A DNA stretch of 64,000 bases from Haloarchaeobius litoreus (GCF_024495425.1 NZ_JANHJR010000002.1:1038852-1102851), one strand, 5' to 3'. Positions 44,724-54,430 are shown, numbered from the stretch's first letter. The notes: a model not told the origin generated them from the sequence alone. Numbers and translations are program-made.

Positions 44724-45716
44724 ATGCACATGCTCGTCGACGGGGAGTGGCGGACCGACGCGTACGAGAGCACCACCGAGGACGGCGAGTTCGACCGTCA
44801 GGAGACGACGTTCCGTGACTGGATCCGTGACGAATCCGGCGCGGAGTTCCGTCCCGAGGCGGGCCGCTACCATCTCTACCAGTCCCGGGCCTGTCCGTGG
44901 GCGCACCGGGCCGTCGTCGTGCGCCGACTGCTCGGACTGGAGGACGTCGTCAGTATGGACGTGGTCGACCCGTACCGCGAGACACACGGCTGGCAGTTCA
45001 CCCCCACGAAGGACGGCTGCACCGCCGACACCGTCAACGGGGCGGACTACCTCCACGAGGTGTACACGGCGGCGGACCCGTCGTTCACCGGGCGGGTCAC
45101 GGTCCCGGTCCTCTGGGACCGCGAGACGGGGACCATCGTCAACAACGAGTCCGAGGAGATAATCAAGATGCTCGCCGACGCCTTCGGCGAGTACGGCCGG
45201 TACGACGTCGACCTCTACCCGGCGGAGTTGCGTGACGAGATCGACCAGGTCATCGACGACATCTACGACCCGATCAACAACGGCGTGTACCGGGCCGGGT
45301 TCGCCGAGGCGCAGTCAGCCCACGAGGACGCGGTCGTGGAGCTGTTCGACGCGCTGGAACACTGGGACGAGGTGCTCGCAGACCAGCGGTATCTGGTCGG
45401 CGAGCAGCCCACCCTCGCGGACGTCTGTCTGTTCACCACACTGGTCAGGTTCGACGAGGTGTACCACACGCACTTCAAGTGCAACGTCGGTCGACTCGTC
45501 GACTACGGGAACCTCTGGGGACACACCCGGGACATGTACCAGCTTCCCGGCGTCGCCGAGTCGGTGAACATGGACCACATCAAGGAGCACTACTACACCA
45601 CCCACACCGACCTCAACCCGGGACGGATCGTCCCGGTCGGGCCGGACCCGGCGTTCGACGCCCCCCACGACAGGGACGACCTCCCGGGTGACCCGCCGCC
45701 GGCGCTGCGCGAGTGA
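44724..45716 (+). CDS. Glutathione-S-transferase-family, glutathionyl-hydroquinone-reductase-like protein
   Basis: A 330-residue Xi-class GST homologue. The catalytic Cys is in YQSRACPWAHRAVVVRRLLG near residue 57. VPVLWDRETGTIVNNESEEII is the thioredoxin-fold Ser/Glu site. The all-helical C-domain includes LVGEQPTLADVCLF and the family-typical NMDHIKEHYY. Xi GSTs reduce glutathionyl-hydroquinones; haloarchaea use gamma-glutamylcysteine instead of glutathione, so the physiological thiol is uncertain. Confidence 0.9.
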   Translation: MHMLVDGEWRTDAYESTTEDGEFDRQETTFRDWIRDESGAEFRPEAGRYHLYQSRACPWAHRAVVVRRLLGLEDVVSMDVVDPYRETHGWQFTPTKDGCTADTVNGADYLHEVYTAADPSFTGRVTVPVLWDRETGTIVNNESEEIIKMLADAFGEYGRYDVDLYPAELRDEIDQVIDDIYDPINNGVYRAGFAEAQSAHEDAVVELFDALEHWDEVLADQRYLVGEQPTLADVCLFTTLVRFDEVYHTHFKCNVGRLVDYGNLWGHTRDMYQLPGVAESVNMDHIKEHYYTTHTDLNPGRIVPVGPDPAFDAPHDRDDLPGDPPPALRE

Positions 45717-45940
45717 GGGCGAACAGAAGGGGTAACAAACCCGTCATGTAGTCCTGGAGACAGCTGTATTTTCACCCGCAAGTGGGTTGGATTAGCGCGA
45801 CATCTGTTAGTTCATCGCTGGGTAGGCTCGAATGAAGTCCAAATTTGTATTAATAGCTTTTGGCCGACGTATTCCGAAGGTCCGTCACTGATGCGTCTTT
45901 CACCACAAAAGATGTGAAAACAAATGGCTCGTTCCAGGCA

Positions 45941-45951
45941 ATAATATAAAT
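45941..45951 (+). promoter_or_regulatory. TATA box of the vWA surface-protein gene
   Basis: ATAATATAAAT is centred 24 nt before ATG 45970, so that ATG, not the internal ATG 46015, is favoured as the start of a leaderless message. The 253-nt gap before this gene contains nothing else recognised. Confidence 0.65.
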
Positions 45952-45969
45952 GATTCGCCCGATACACTT

Positions 45970-48900
45970 ATGCTGCGCGCGCTGCTGTTCTCAGACAATT
46001 CACTGGAGCCACCGATGTTCTCGATATCCCCCAGATTCGGCCCGTCCGAGCGTCGTGCAGCCTCTGCAATCGTCGGACTGGTGCTTCTTTTCGGGATGGT
46101 GATGGTTGGTGCGGGTCTCATCTTGATGGCGAGTATGTCTGCGACGGAGGAGGTACAGCAGCAGAACGAGCTCAACAACGCGGAACTGTCGCTGCAGGAG
46201 GCGAGCGTCAGGCTCCGGACGCTCTCCTTCCAGGACAGCGACGACGTCGCCTCGTTCGACCTGAGCGGCCGGAACTCGGACGACGTCCGGATCGAAACGA
46301 ACGGGAACCTGACGTTCAGGTTGAACGGCGAGGCGGCCTGTACAGCCAGGATGGAACTCGGCTCCATCATCTACCGCAACGACGAGGGCCAGTCCGTCGC
46401 CTACCAGGCTGGCGGCGTGTGGCGCGACAGCGGTGACGGTGTGAACATCGTCTCACCGCCGGACCTGACCTACCAGACGGACCAGATCGACGGAAGGACC
46501 GTTCGGAGCATCGACTTCCCCGTCGTCAACGTACAAGGCGACCTGCAGTCGAGCTCGGGTGAGGTGACCGCACGGCAGATCGACGACGATGGGCCGGGCC
46601 TCGACCAGCAGCTCTGTCTGCCTGTCTCGGAGAACTCGACCATCGACCGGGTTCGCTCGATGACGATCACCGTCGAGAACAACACGTACTACGAGGCCTG
46701 GGAGCGCTACCTCGACGACGAGTTCGGGGAGGAAGTGCTCGACAAGGAGATCGACCACGACAACCGGACGCTCCGGTACACCGTGCCCCTCGGGCAGGAC
46801 CTCTCGCCCGAGGAGTTCACCGTCGAGAACGCACAGGTGCTCGGTGGCTTCTACTCCGGGTCGGCTGCTGGGGAGATCAACCTGAAGCGGCACGGTCTCA
46901 TCGACAGTTACGACGGAAGCCAGGGAACGTACGCCTCCCAGCCGGAGAACTGGGGCGAAGGAAACATCTACACCAACAGTGAGATCGACATCACGAACTC
47001 CCGAGTCAACGGTACGATATACTCGGGTTCGGGGGTCGAACTCAGCGGTGGTAACTGTGAGGTAACAGGTAACGTCTATTTCAATAACACGACTGGGTCC
47101 GGATTGAATGATGTCGGAGGGAGCTCATGTGTGGCAGGAGAGACCGACAACGGGACTCACATTCCGCCCCTGCCGGACGTCGACGAACAGATCGAGGCGG
47201 CACTGAACACGACGGCCGGCGCGAACCACAACAACCGGACCGGCGTCATCCAGAACAACGTGACGACGCTCTCGATGGGCGACACCGCGACGCTCGAATC
47301 ACCGGGTGTCTTCTACCTCGACTCGCTCACGGTCCCGGAAGACGCGACGCTCGTCCTGGACACGACCAACGGGGACATCGTCCTTGCTGTCGAAGGGAAC
47401 GTCGACGTCGCTCCAGGTGCCGAAATCCGGGTGCAAGGTGATGGCCAGGTCCGTGTGTTCGCCGGCGGCGAGTCCGGAGAGCAGCTCGAACTCGACAGCT
47501 CCAGGGTGGGCGTCCATGATGGAACGCAGTACACCAACCGGTCGGCCGGGTTCTGGTTCTACTGCAAGTCAGGCTGTTCCGGGGAGTTCCTCGACGGCAG
47601 CGAGTTCACCGGGGTCGTCTACGGGCCAGGGAACGATGGCGGTCAGTTCGGAATCGGACGGGATTCCGAGGTGTTCGGAGCGCTCGCAGTGGACAGGATC
47701 GACACGACTGCCGGCAACAACGGGGTCGGGAACACGCGGGCAGAGCTCCACTTCGACACCAGCGTCCAGACCGCAGAGTTCGACCGCGACGGTGACGGCG
47801 TCCCCGACAGCGAAGAGGGCGAGGGAGGCGGTGTCCCCGAGGAGTACGACGACTGCCCCGAGAGCGACGCGATGGGTGTCAATGGCTGCCAGCCCGTGAC
47901 CGAGGACGAGGACGCGAACGCGCTCATCATCAACCAGTCCCACGCCCGGCTGACCGTCGTCGGCTCGATGGTTGCGGATAACCGGACGCGGACGCGTGAG
48001 GTCGGCGAGCGCGAACCGCTGGACGTGGTGTTCGTCCTCGACGATTCCGGATCGATGGGGAACCCCGAGGTGAACGAGATTACGAGTGGTCCCGTGGAAC
48101 TAGATGGTGGCTGGACACTCTGGGAAACTCCCGAGGAAGCGGCTTACACCGACCCAGACGACAACGTTGTAGACGTTCCCGAAAATCAGGTATGGCAGGT
48201 AGAGTACTTAGATCCTGAATACCACAGCAACCCTACTGCAACCAGATCGGAATACGAAAACGTCGACCTGAGCAAAGGCGGTGACTGGGACAAAGACGTG
48301 GTAGAGTATGTACGAAGGCTCAGCGATGACGGAGGCGATATCACCGTCACAGACGGACAGATATGGCTTGTATCCAACAACCCGTATTTCGATGAAGGAG
48401 ATGCCGGGACTGGGAGCACCCAGTGGGCTTACGAGGGGGAGACGATCGATACTGACAACTGGAACTACGTGCGGATGTATGAACTCGGAAACGATCCACA
48501 AAACCGTCGAGTAGATGCAACTGAAACGTTTATCGGTATGTTGAATGATTCTAACGGAGATCAGGTCGGTGTGATCAGGTTCGCATATTCCGGCACTCAA
48601 GAGTTATGGGATATCGATGGAGTCTCGGGTGGGGACTTCAATGGAGCAAACGCCAGTTTGGAGGATAGTTTCAGTTCTGAGGGAGGAACGCCAATGCAAG
48701 CTGCAATACAAGCGGGAGAGAGCGAACTGTTAGAAGGAGATAATGATAATAAAGTCATGGTTCTTTTAACCGACGGGCAACCGAGTTACAATTCTAACGA
48801 AGAAATCATTAGCACTGTGGAGAGCCTCAATGAAAATGTCGAGATTCAGGCAGTCGGTCTTGGTGGCGGTACCAACCAGACATTCCTTGAGGAGCTAGCC

Positions 48901-49827
48901 AGCACGACCGGCGGGAATGCATCTCAGGTTGATAATTCGGGCCAACTCAACGAGACGTTCCGTCAGATTGCTGGAAGCGTTACCGACGAGCGGTACAACG
49001 TCATCGAGTACAAGGACACGACGGTCGAGGTGAGCATCAACGACGAGACAGTCACGCTGTCCGGCAACGCGAACGACCCGACTGCGTCGACCCGTCCCTC
49101 GCGGACCATCAACATCGCCGACACGCTCGGCGTCGACGAGGAGCAGGTCGAGGAGTACGTGGGGACGATGCTCTCGGCGGAGGCGACGACGTACGACTGT
49201 GCCAACGTCTCCGAGACCGGAGACACGCAGACCCACGGCGGCGAGGAGTACGACGAGGTGACCTGCAACGGGACCGAGGGGACGTTCGACCAGATAGACA
49301 ACACGACGTCCGACCACGAGATCTACGTCGACGGCGAGGACGTGCCGGACGACTCAGACTTCGACACCGGGTGGTTCAAGCAGCAGAGCTTCAGTCAGGT
49401 CCTCGACGAGTACGAGACCGATACCGGGACGCAACTCGTCGACGACAGCACCGACACCTTCGACCTCGGCGAGAACGACGCGGTCATCGTCGTCCGGACG
49501 AACAGCTCGAACGGCGACACGGACTACGTCGTCCTCCACTTCGAGGCCTGGAACGAGGAGCCGTGGGTCGTCAACGGCTCCGACGACGGGAGTAGCCAGG
49601 TCGTCGGCGACGACAGCTCCACCCCGGACCCGACCGACGACAACAGCTACGTCATCGACATCGACCAGAGCAATGTCGAGGTCGGCAACGAGTCCGCCAG
49701 CATCGTCGCCATGCCGGCCGACGTCACCCACGCCGTGACGGCCGGCGATGCAGGCGTCACGCCGGCTGCAGCTGGCGGTCCGTCGATGGCGCTGGCCGCC
49801 GACGCTCGCGCCCGCGCGGCGGTCTGA
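45970..49827 (+). CDS. Large vWA-domain surface protein with pilin-like N-terminus
   Basis: A 1285-residue protein. RRAASAIVGLVLLFGMVMVGAGLILMASM near residues 28-57 resembles archaeal type IV pilin-like N-termini, basic residues then a hydrophobic helix, followed by coiled-coil-like EEVQQQNELNNAELSLQ. A parallel-beta stretch with repeated GNxxxSGGxxxVTG-type turns is at about 330-420, then a beta-roll to 560. The vWA domain begins near 688 (VFVLDDSGSMG, a MIDAS DxSxS), has about 145 extra residues inserted, and continues with DQVGVIRFAY and VMVLLTDGQPS. No C-terminal anchor. Likely a pilus-like or adhesive filament component. Confidence 0.83.
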   Translation: MLRALLFSDNSLEPPMFSISPRFGPSERRAASAIVGLVLLFGMVMVGAGLILMASMSATEEVQQQNELNNAELSLQEASVRLRTLSFQDSDDVASFDLSGRNSDDVRIETNGNLTFRLNGEAACTARMELGSIIYRNDEGQSVAYQAGGVWRDSGDGVNIVSPPDLTYQTDQIDGRTVRSIDFPVVNVQGDLQSSSGEVTARQIDDDGPGLDQQLCLPVSENSTIDRVRSMTITVENNTYYEAWERYLDDEFGEEVLDKEIDHDNRTLRYTVPLGQDLSPEEFTVENAQVLGGFYSGSAAGEINLKRHGLIDSYDGSQGTYASQPENWGEGNIYTNSEIDITNSRVNGTIYSGSGVELSGGNCEVTGNVYFNNTTGSGLNDVGGSSCVAGETDNGTHIPPLPDVDEQIEAALNTTAGANHNNRTGVIQNNVTTLSMGDTATLESPGVFYLDSLTVPEDATLVLDTTNGDIVLAVEGNVDVAPGAEIRVQGDGQVRVFAGGESGEQLELDSSRVGVHDGTQYTNRSAGFWFYCKSGCSGEFLDGSEFTGVVYGPGNDGGQFGIGRDSEVFGALAVDRIDTTAGNNGVGNTRAELHFDTSVQTAEFDRDGDGVPDSEEGEGGGVPEEYDDCPESDAMGVNGCQPVTEDEDANALIINQSHARLTVVGSMVADNRTRTREVGEREPLDVVFVLDDSGSMGNPEVNEITSGPVELDGGWTLWETPEEAAYTDPDDNVVDVPENQVWQVEYLDPEYHSNPTATRSEYENVDLSKGGDWDKDVVEYVRRLSDDGGDITVTDGQIWLVSNNPYFDEGDAGTGSTQWAYEGETIDTDNWNYVRMYELGNDPQNRRVDATETFIGMLNDSNGDQVGVIRFAYSGTQELWDIDGVSGGDFNGANASLEDSFSSEGGTPMQAAIQAGESELLEGDNDNKVMVLLTDGQPSYNSNEEIISTVESLNENVEIQAVGLGGGTNQTFLEELASTTGGNASQVDNSGQLNETFRQIAGSVTDERYNVIEYKDTTVEVSINDETVTLSGNANDPTASTRPSRTINIADTLGVDEEQVEEYVGTMLSAEATTYDCANVSETGDTQTHGGEEYDEVTCNGTEGTFDQIDNTTSDHEIYVDGEDVPDDSDFDTGWFKQQSFSQVLDEYETDTGTQLVDDSTDTFDLGENDAVIVVRTNSSNGDTDYVVLHFEAWNEEPWVVNGSDDGSSQVVGDDSSTPDPTDDNSYVIDIDQSNVEVGNESASIVAMPADVTHAVTAGDAGVTPAAAGGPSMALAADARARAAV

Positions 49828-49873
49828 GCCGACAATCACGCCTTTTTTGTCCAGCCCCTCTGGAGTGGAGCGT

Positions 49874-50734
49874 ATGACGACGACGCAGGAGCAGCTGGCC
49901 GGACTGCTGGAGCTCACACGGCCGGTCAACGCGCTGGTCGCCGGGGTGCTGACGTTCATCGGCGCGTTCGTCGCGGTCGGTGCCAGTGTGTTCGATCCGG
50001 CACCCGTGACGAACGCCGCCGCGGCCGTCGCGGCCACGGTGCTGGCCGCCGCCGCTGGGAACGCGATCAACGACTACTTCGACCGTGACATCGACCGGAT
50101 CAACGACCCCGACCGTGCAATCCCGCGCGGTGCGGTCACGCCACGTGGTGCCCTGCTCTGGAGCGCCGTGCTGTTCGTCGGGGCGGCCGTCGCCGCGCTG
50201 TTCCTGCCGCTTCTCGCCATCGGCATCGCCGCGTTCAACCTCCTCTCGCTGGTGCTCTACACCAAGTTCTTCAAGGGGACGCCGGGCTTCGGCAACCTGC
50301 TCGTCGCCTACCTCGGCGGCAGTACGTTCCTGTTTGGGGGGGCGGCTGTCGGCAACGCCGCGACCGCGGCCACGCTGTTCGCCCTGGCGGCGCTCTCGAC
50401 GGTCAGCCGGGAGATCATCAAGGACGTCGAGGACATCGACGGCGACCGGGAGGAGGGACTGACGACGCTCCCGGTCGCTATCGGGGAGCGGCGGTCACTG
50501 CTGGTCGCCGCCGGCGCGCTCGCACTCGCCGTGCTCGCGAGCCCGGTCCCGTACTTCACGGGGACGTTCGGCGTCGTCTACCTGGTCGCCGTCCTCCCGG
50601 CGGACGCGGTGATGGCGTACGCGGCCTACGAGGGATTCTCGGACCCGACGGCCAGCCAGTCGCGCCTGAAGTACGGCATGTTCCTCGCGGCCGGTGCATT
50701 CATCGTCGGGCGGGCCGTGGTTGCATTCGGATAG
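49874..50734 (+). CDS. UbiA-family prenyltransferase, geranylgeranylglycerol-phosphate geranylgeranyltransferase type
   Basis: A 286-residue integral membrane protein with about eight hydrophobic helices. The two Asp-rich prenyl-diphosphate sites are NDYFDRDIDRINDPDRAIP and DVEDIDGDREEGLTTLP. The pattern fits digeranylgeranylglyceryl phosphate synthase, the second prenyl transfer of archaeal ether-lipid synthesis. Other UbiA members (quinone pathway) cannot be excluded. Confidence 0.88.
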   Translation: MTTTQEQLAGLLELTRPVNALVAGVLTFIGAFVAVGASVFDPAPVTNAAAAVAATVLAAAAGNAINDYFDRDIDRINDPDRAIPRGAVTPRGALLWSAVLFVGAAVAALFLPLLAIGIAAFNLLSLVLYTKFFKGTPGFGNLLVAYLGGSTFLFGGAAVGNAATAATLFALAALSTVSREIIKDVEDIDGDREEGLTTLPVAIGERRSLLVAAGALALAVLASPVPYFTGTFGVVYLVAVLPADAVMAYAAYEGFSDPTASQSRLKYGMFLAAGAFIVGRAVVAFG

Positions 50735-50875
50735 CGTCATGGAAATAACCGTTCCTGTCGAAGGTGAGATAATCAAAAACACTATAAGCTGGATGCCGTA
50801 TCGTTCTACCAGACGAGGGAATGGGCTGCGCGTACAACAAACTGCGGTGCCGGTTTCAGGTGACGAGGGCACGCC

Positions 50876-51508
50876 ATGTATGACCTTGCTGACGTTCTAC
50901 CGGATGCGGAACTGGACCCTGGGACGAACCTGCTGATTGCAGGGCCGCCGCTGACGGGGAAACGACGGATCGCGCTCGACATCCTCGCCAGCGGATCGAC
51001 GCAGGGCGAGGGGTCCATCGTAGTGACGACGAAGGACAGCGCGGAGAAGATCATCGAGGAGTACGCTGGTCGGGTCGACGACATCGACGCCGTGGACGTC
51101 GGCGTCGTCGACTGCGTGACGAAACAGCGTGGTGTCGGCAACGTCAAGGACGACGCCCGCATCAAGTACGCGTCCTCGCCCGTCGACATGACCGGCATCG
51201 GTATCAAGCTCTCAGAATTCCTCGAGGAGTTCTACGAGGTGCGTGGACACCGGAAGAACCGCATCCTGCTCCACTCCGTCTCGACGCTGCTGATGTACTC
51301 CGACCTCCAGACCGTGTTCCGGTTCCTGCACGTGTTCACCGGTCGCGTGCAGTCGGCGGACGCACTCGGCGTGTACGTCATCGACTCGACGGCACACGAC
51401 GACCAGACCATGAACACGCTGAAGCAGCTGTTCGACGCGGTCATCGAAGTCGAGGAGGGCGACGGTGGGGAGCCCACCCTCCACACGGCCGGAATTGCGT
51501 CCAGATAA
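50876..51508 (+). CDS. RecA/RAD55-like ATPase
   Basis: A 210-residue P-loop protein: LLIAGPPLTGKRRIALDIL is Walker A, and ILLHSVSTLLMYSD and ALGVYVIDSTAHDD resemble the KaiC/RAD55 Walker B and following strand. No second KaiC domain, helix-turn-helix or DNA-binding arm is seen. A GGTGA-type Shine-Dalgarno lies upstream of ATG 50876 and a TATA-like CACTATAAG about 95 nt upstream. Such single-domain ATPases are abundant in haloarchaea and often regulatory; role unknown. Confidence 0.75.
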   Translation: MYDLADVLPDAELDPGTNLLIAGPPLTGKRRIALDILASGSTQGEGSIVVTTKDSAEKIIEEYAGRVDDIDAVDVGVVDCVTKQRGVGNVKDDARIKYASSPVDMTGIGIKLSEFLEEFYEVRGHRKNRILLHSVSTLLMYSDLQTVFRFLHVFTGRVQSADALGVYVIDSTAHDDQTMNTLKQLFDAVIEVEEGDGGEPTLHTAGIASR

Positions 51509-51547
51509 CGAGATACGCTTTTCGCGCTGGCTTGCCTCTAGCGGTGC

Positions 51548-51958
51548 ATGCCGATCCAGACCGACGCGGAGCTCGAGCAGCTGTTCGACCTCGACACCAT
51601 CGCCGTCGTTGGCTGTTCCACCACGCCGGGGAAGGCCGCCCACGACGTCCCGAAGTACATGCAGGCACGGGGGTACGAGATCGTCCCGGTCAACCCGTTT
51701 GCCGACGAGATACTCGGTGAGCGGGCGTACGACTCCCTCGACGAGGTCGACCGAGAGGTCGACATCGTGGACGTGTTCCGCCCGTCGGAGGAGGTCCCTG
51801 GCATCGTCGACGACGTGCTCGAACGCGACGACGTCGAGGCGCTCTGGCTCCAGCTCGGCATCGCCGACGACGAGGCGGCCGCCCGGGCGGAGAAGGCAGG
51901 ACTGCTCGTCGTCCAGAACAAGTGCATCAAGGTCGAGCACAGCCGTCTGCGCGGGTAG
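51548..51958 (+). CDS. CoA-binding-domain protein
   Basis: A 136-residue Rossmann-fold protein, YccU-type. TIAVVGCSTTPGKAAHDVPKYM is the CoA-binding loop. EIVPVNPFADEILGERAYDSL, VDIVDVFRPSEEV and LWLQLGIADDEAA follow. Similar to the N-terminal domain of ADP-forming acyl-CoA synthetases. Exact role unknown. ATG 51548. Confidence 0.9.
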   Translation: MPIQTDAELEQLFDLDTIAVVGCSTTPGKAAHDVPKYMQARGYEIVPVNPFADEILGERAYDSLDEVDREVDIVDVFRPSEEVPGIVDDVLERDDVEALWLQLGIADDEAAARAEKAGLLVVQNKCIKVEHSRLRG

Positions 51959-51987
51959 TTCCGGTCGATTCCGACCCCTGTAGCGCG

Positions 51988-52968
51988 CTACCCGTCCCAC
52001 TCCGCGAAGGAGCGGTAGATCCCCTTCGAGAGGTAGCGCTCGGAGGAGTCGGGAAACACGGTGACGACGGTGTCGTAGGGCGCGTCTATCTCGCCGCTCT
52101 CGATTCGCTCGGCGACGCCCTGGGCCGCGATGCTCGCGGCGGCGGCCGAGGAGGCGACGAGCTGTCCCTCCTCGCTGGCGAGACGACTCACCTCTTCATG
52201 GGCCGCGCGGTCGGCCACCTGGACGATGTCGTCGACGAGCGAGGGGTCGAACAGCTCGTTCGTGTCGATGTCGTGGGTGCCGATCCCCTCTATCTTGTAC
52301 TCGCCTTCGTCCGGGTGGGCACCTTTGAACTCGCTGTACAGCGAGCCCTCGGGTTCGACGGCGGCGACGTAGGTCTCCGGGTCCCGCTCGTGGCCGTACT
52401 CCGCGAGGCCCATCAGGGTGCCGGCGGTCCCACAGCCGGCGACGATAGCTCCGACCGCGCCGTCCAGGGCGTCGTAGATCTCCGGGGCGGTCGTCTCGTA
52501 GTGCGCCTCGACGTTCAGCGGGTTCCCGAACTGCTGGGGGACGACCGCGCCGTCCAGCTCGTCGGCGAGCTCGTAGGCCCGGTCGATGGCCCGCTCCATG
52601 CCGTCCTCGGTCGGGGTGTTGATGACCTCCGCGCCGAGGGCGCGCATGAGCTGCTGTTTCTCGACGGAGAAGCGTTCGGGGACGACGAAGACGGCGTCGA
52701 CGCCGAGCTGGCCTGCCGCGAGGGCGAAGCCGATGCCGGTGTTGCCGGCCGTCGGCTCGATGACGGTGCCGCCCGGTTCCAGCTCGCCGCGGTCGAGCAT
52801 CGCCTCCAGCATGTACTTCCCGATGCGGTCCTTCACGCTCGCACCGGGGTTGAACGATTCGAGCTTCGCGTACACCGACACCTCGTCGGGTGCGGCCTGC
52901 ACTTCCACCAGCGGTGTCCGGCCGACGGTGTCGAGCACCGACCCCAGTGGCCGTTCGTGCGTCGTCAT
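51988..52968 (-). CDS. PLP-dependent cysteine-synthase-family protein
   Basis: A 326-residue fold-type II enzyme. NPGASVKDRI carries the Schiff-base Lys, PTAGNTGIGFAL the phosphate/substrate loop, and AGCGTAGTLMG the PLP phosphate site. SSAAAASIAA and TVFPDSSERYLSKG close it, as in CysK/cystathionine beta-synthase. O-acetylserine sulfhydrylase or CBS-like activity cannot be separated by sequence here. Convergent with the CoA-binding gene. Confidence 0.9.
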   Translation of the reverse strand: MTTHERPLGSVLDTVGRTPLVEVQAAPDEVSVYAKLESFNPGASVKDRIGKYMLEAMLDRGELEPGGTVIEPTAGNTGIGFALAAGQLGVDAVFVVPERFSVEKQQLMRALGAEVINTPTEDGMERAIDRAYELADELDGAVVPQQFGNPLNVEAHYETTAPEIYDALDGAVGAIVAGCGTAGTLMGLAEYGHERDPETYVAAVEPEGSLYSEFKGAHPDEGEYKIEGIGTHDIDTNELFDPSLVDDIVQVADRAAHEEVSRLASEEGQLVASSAAAASIAAQGVAERIESGEIDAPYDTVVTVFPDSSERYLSKGIYRSFAEWDG

Positions 52969-53004
52969 CGGTCGGCAATTGTTGTCGCCGGCCGATAGGT
53001 GTTA

Positions 53005-53376
53005 TTACTCGTCGTCGGTGCCGTCTTCCGCGGTCGAATTCCCGCCTTCCGTCGCCTCGTCTTCCGTCGCCGCTGCTCCTTCTTCAGTCGCATCGGTGTC
53101 ACCGCCCTCGTTGGTGTCGCCACTGCTCTCGGCGTGCGTGATGGACGCCTCGGCGATGCGCCGTTCGATGTCCAGCCCGGCGTCCTCGGCGAGCGCGTCG
53201 AGGATGACGCGCTGTTCCTCGAGCTCCCGTTCGATCGTGACGACCCGGTCGCTCGAATCCTCGATGTCGTCCTCGATGCGGGCGAGTCGCTCCCGAATGT
53301 CCATCAGCTGTGCGTAGAGCTGCTCCGCGCGGTCGGCGACGGTCTGCAGCGCCTTCGCCTTCGAACCCAGTCCCAT
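53005..53376 (-). CDS. Coiled-coil protein of the haloarchaeal DUF5798 type
   Basis: A 123-residue protein: MGLGSKAKALQTVADRAEQLYAQL opens a coiled coil running to about residue 75 (heptads through RVVTIERELEEQRVILDAL). Then a low-complexity D/E/T/G tail. I recognise the opening as the DUF5798 type. No known function. Confidence 0.8.
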   Translation of the reverse strand: MGLGSKAKALQTVADRAEQLYAQLMDIRERLARIEDDIEDSSDRVVTIERELEEQRVILDALAEDAGLDIERRIAEASITHAESSGDTNEGGDTDATEEGAAATEDEATEGGNSTAEDGTDDE

Positions 53377-53479
53377 ACCCGGTCATGCGCACTCCGGGGT
53401 GTTGTGCGTTCCGCCTCCGCCGCGCCGGCCCGCCTCGTCCTTCGTCGGGCTTATGCGGTCCGCACTCGGATGCTCGGAC

Positions 53480-53905
53480 ATGGTAGACGTCCGGACGCCA
53501 CCGACCGTCGGCATCGCCGCCGGAATCGGGTTCGTCATCGCCGTGTTCGCCCCGTACGTCGCGCTCTCCTCGTCTGGCGTGGCCGCGCTGGAGACGTACT
53601 ACGGCTACGGGCTCGTCGCGCCGACGTACCTGACGTTGTTTGCGCTCGTCGGCATCGTCGTTCTCGCGGCCGGCCGTGAGGCCAGAACGGAACCCGACCT
53701 CGCCGCCGGGGTGGCGCTCGTCATCGGACTCGCTGCGACGCTGTTGACCCTGCTGTGGGCCACCGGTGTCGAGGAGAGCGTGGTGTCGAGCATCGGGACG
53801 GAGACGTGGCTCGCGTACCATCGGTGGGTCGTCCTCGCGCTCGGCGTCGTCTTCACCGGCACGAGCGTCTGGTACGCCGACGTTCTCGGCGTTCTGCGGG
53901 GCTGA
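53480..53905 (+). CDS. Four-helix membrane protein of unknown function
   Basis: A 141-residue protein with four hydrophobic segments: VGIAAGIGFVIAVFAPYVAL, YLTLFALVGIVVLAAG, LAAGVALVIGLAATLLTLLW and WVVLALGVVFTGTSVWYADV. ATG 53480 begins the first. Seems conserved in haloarchaea (memory of pattern); function not known. It lies 86 nt before the SRP RNA. Confidence 0.75.
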   Translation: MVDVRTPPTVGIAAGIGFVIAVFAPYVALSSSGVAALETYYGYGLVAPTYLTLFALVGIVVLAAGREARTEPDLAAGVALVIGLAATLLTLLWATGVEESVVSSIGTETWLAYHRWVVLALGVVFTGTSVWYADVLGVLRG

Positions 53906-53967
53906 GTCGGTCCGCTCTTCACCCGGTCGACCCCGTCGCCGCCGGTCGGTTTCCGAGTCGAAAAGAC

Positions 53968-53973
53968 CTTAAG
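53968..53973 (+). promoter_or_regulatory. TATA box of the SRP RNA gene
   Basis: CTTAAG inside GACCTTAAGAGCC lies about 22 nt before the predicted 7S RNA 5' end. Confidence 0.5.
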
Positions 53974-53991
53974 AGCCAAGCGGCTACGGTT

Positions 53992-54305
53992 GAGTGGACT
54001 AGGTCGGGCAGTTAGGCCCTGCTCGAAACCCGCGATATGGTCTTTAGCGGGGACCGAAGCCCGTGGACGTCCGGTCAGACGCGACCGGGCCCCGGGAGCC
54101 GACGTGGAAGCCTCGTCCGTCGGGGACGGCGGTCGCCGGGCGGTGCCCGCAGGGGCACTCGCCCGTCGTTGGTCGGCGGCACTGGGTCAGGCACGGAAGT
54201 GAGCAGCCCACCGTCGGACACCCGTCGCTCGATGGGTCGCGGGGTGGAGGAGGCCACCGGGACTCCCCGGCCGTGAACGCCGGGCAACCTCGGGGTCCAC
54301 CACTC
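53992..54305 (+). ncRNA. ffs: Signal recognition particle 7S RNA
   Basis: A roughly 314-nt archaeal SRP RNA. The 5' GAGTGGAC pairs with the 3' GTCCACCACTC to close the terminal helix. GGGCAGTTAGGCCCTGCTCG forms the Alu-domain hairpins. The domain IV motif TCAGGCACGGAAGTGAGCAGC (54186-54206) has the symmetrical SRP54-binding loop and a GGAA tetraloop. Ends are set by the helix and could shift by a few nt. No protein on either strand fits here. Confidence 0.93.
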
Positions 54306-54430
54306 ATATCGCATTCTCACCACCGACCAGCCGTTGGCTCGCCGACGAGCCTCGACCTCCTGCCGAGCCGACGGCTCGGAGTCGCTGCGTCGTCAGTGCG
54401 CGATACGAAAAAACGAACCGAGAGACGGCC

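Noticed and set aside
43402..45716. A type I restriction system
   Set aside because: Only an HsdR_N-like protein is present, without helicase motifs, methylase or specificity gene; the next gene is a GST.
54063..54276. Open frames across the SRP RNA region
   Set aside because: Sequence and pairing identify 7S RNA; the frames have no haloarchaeal protein character.
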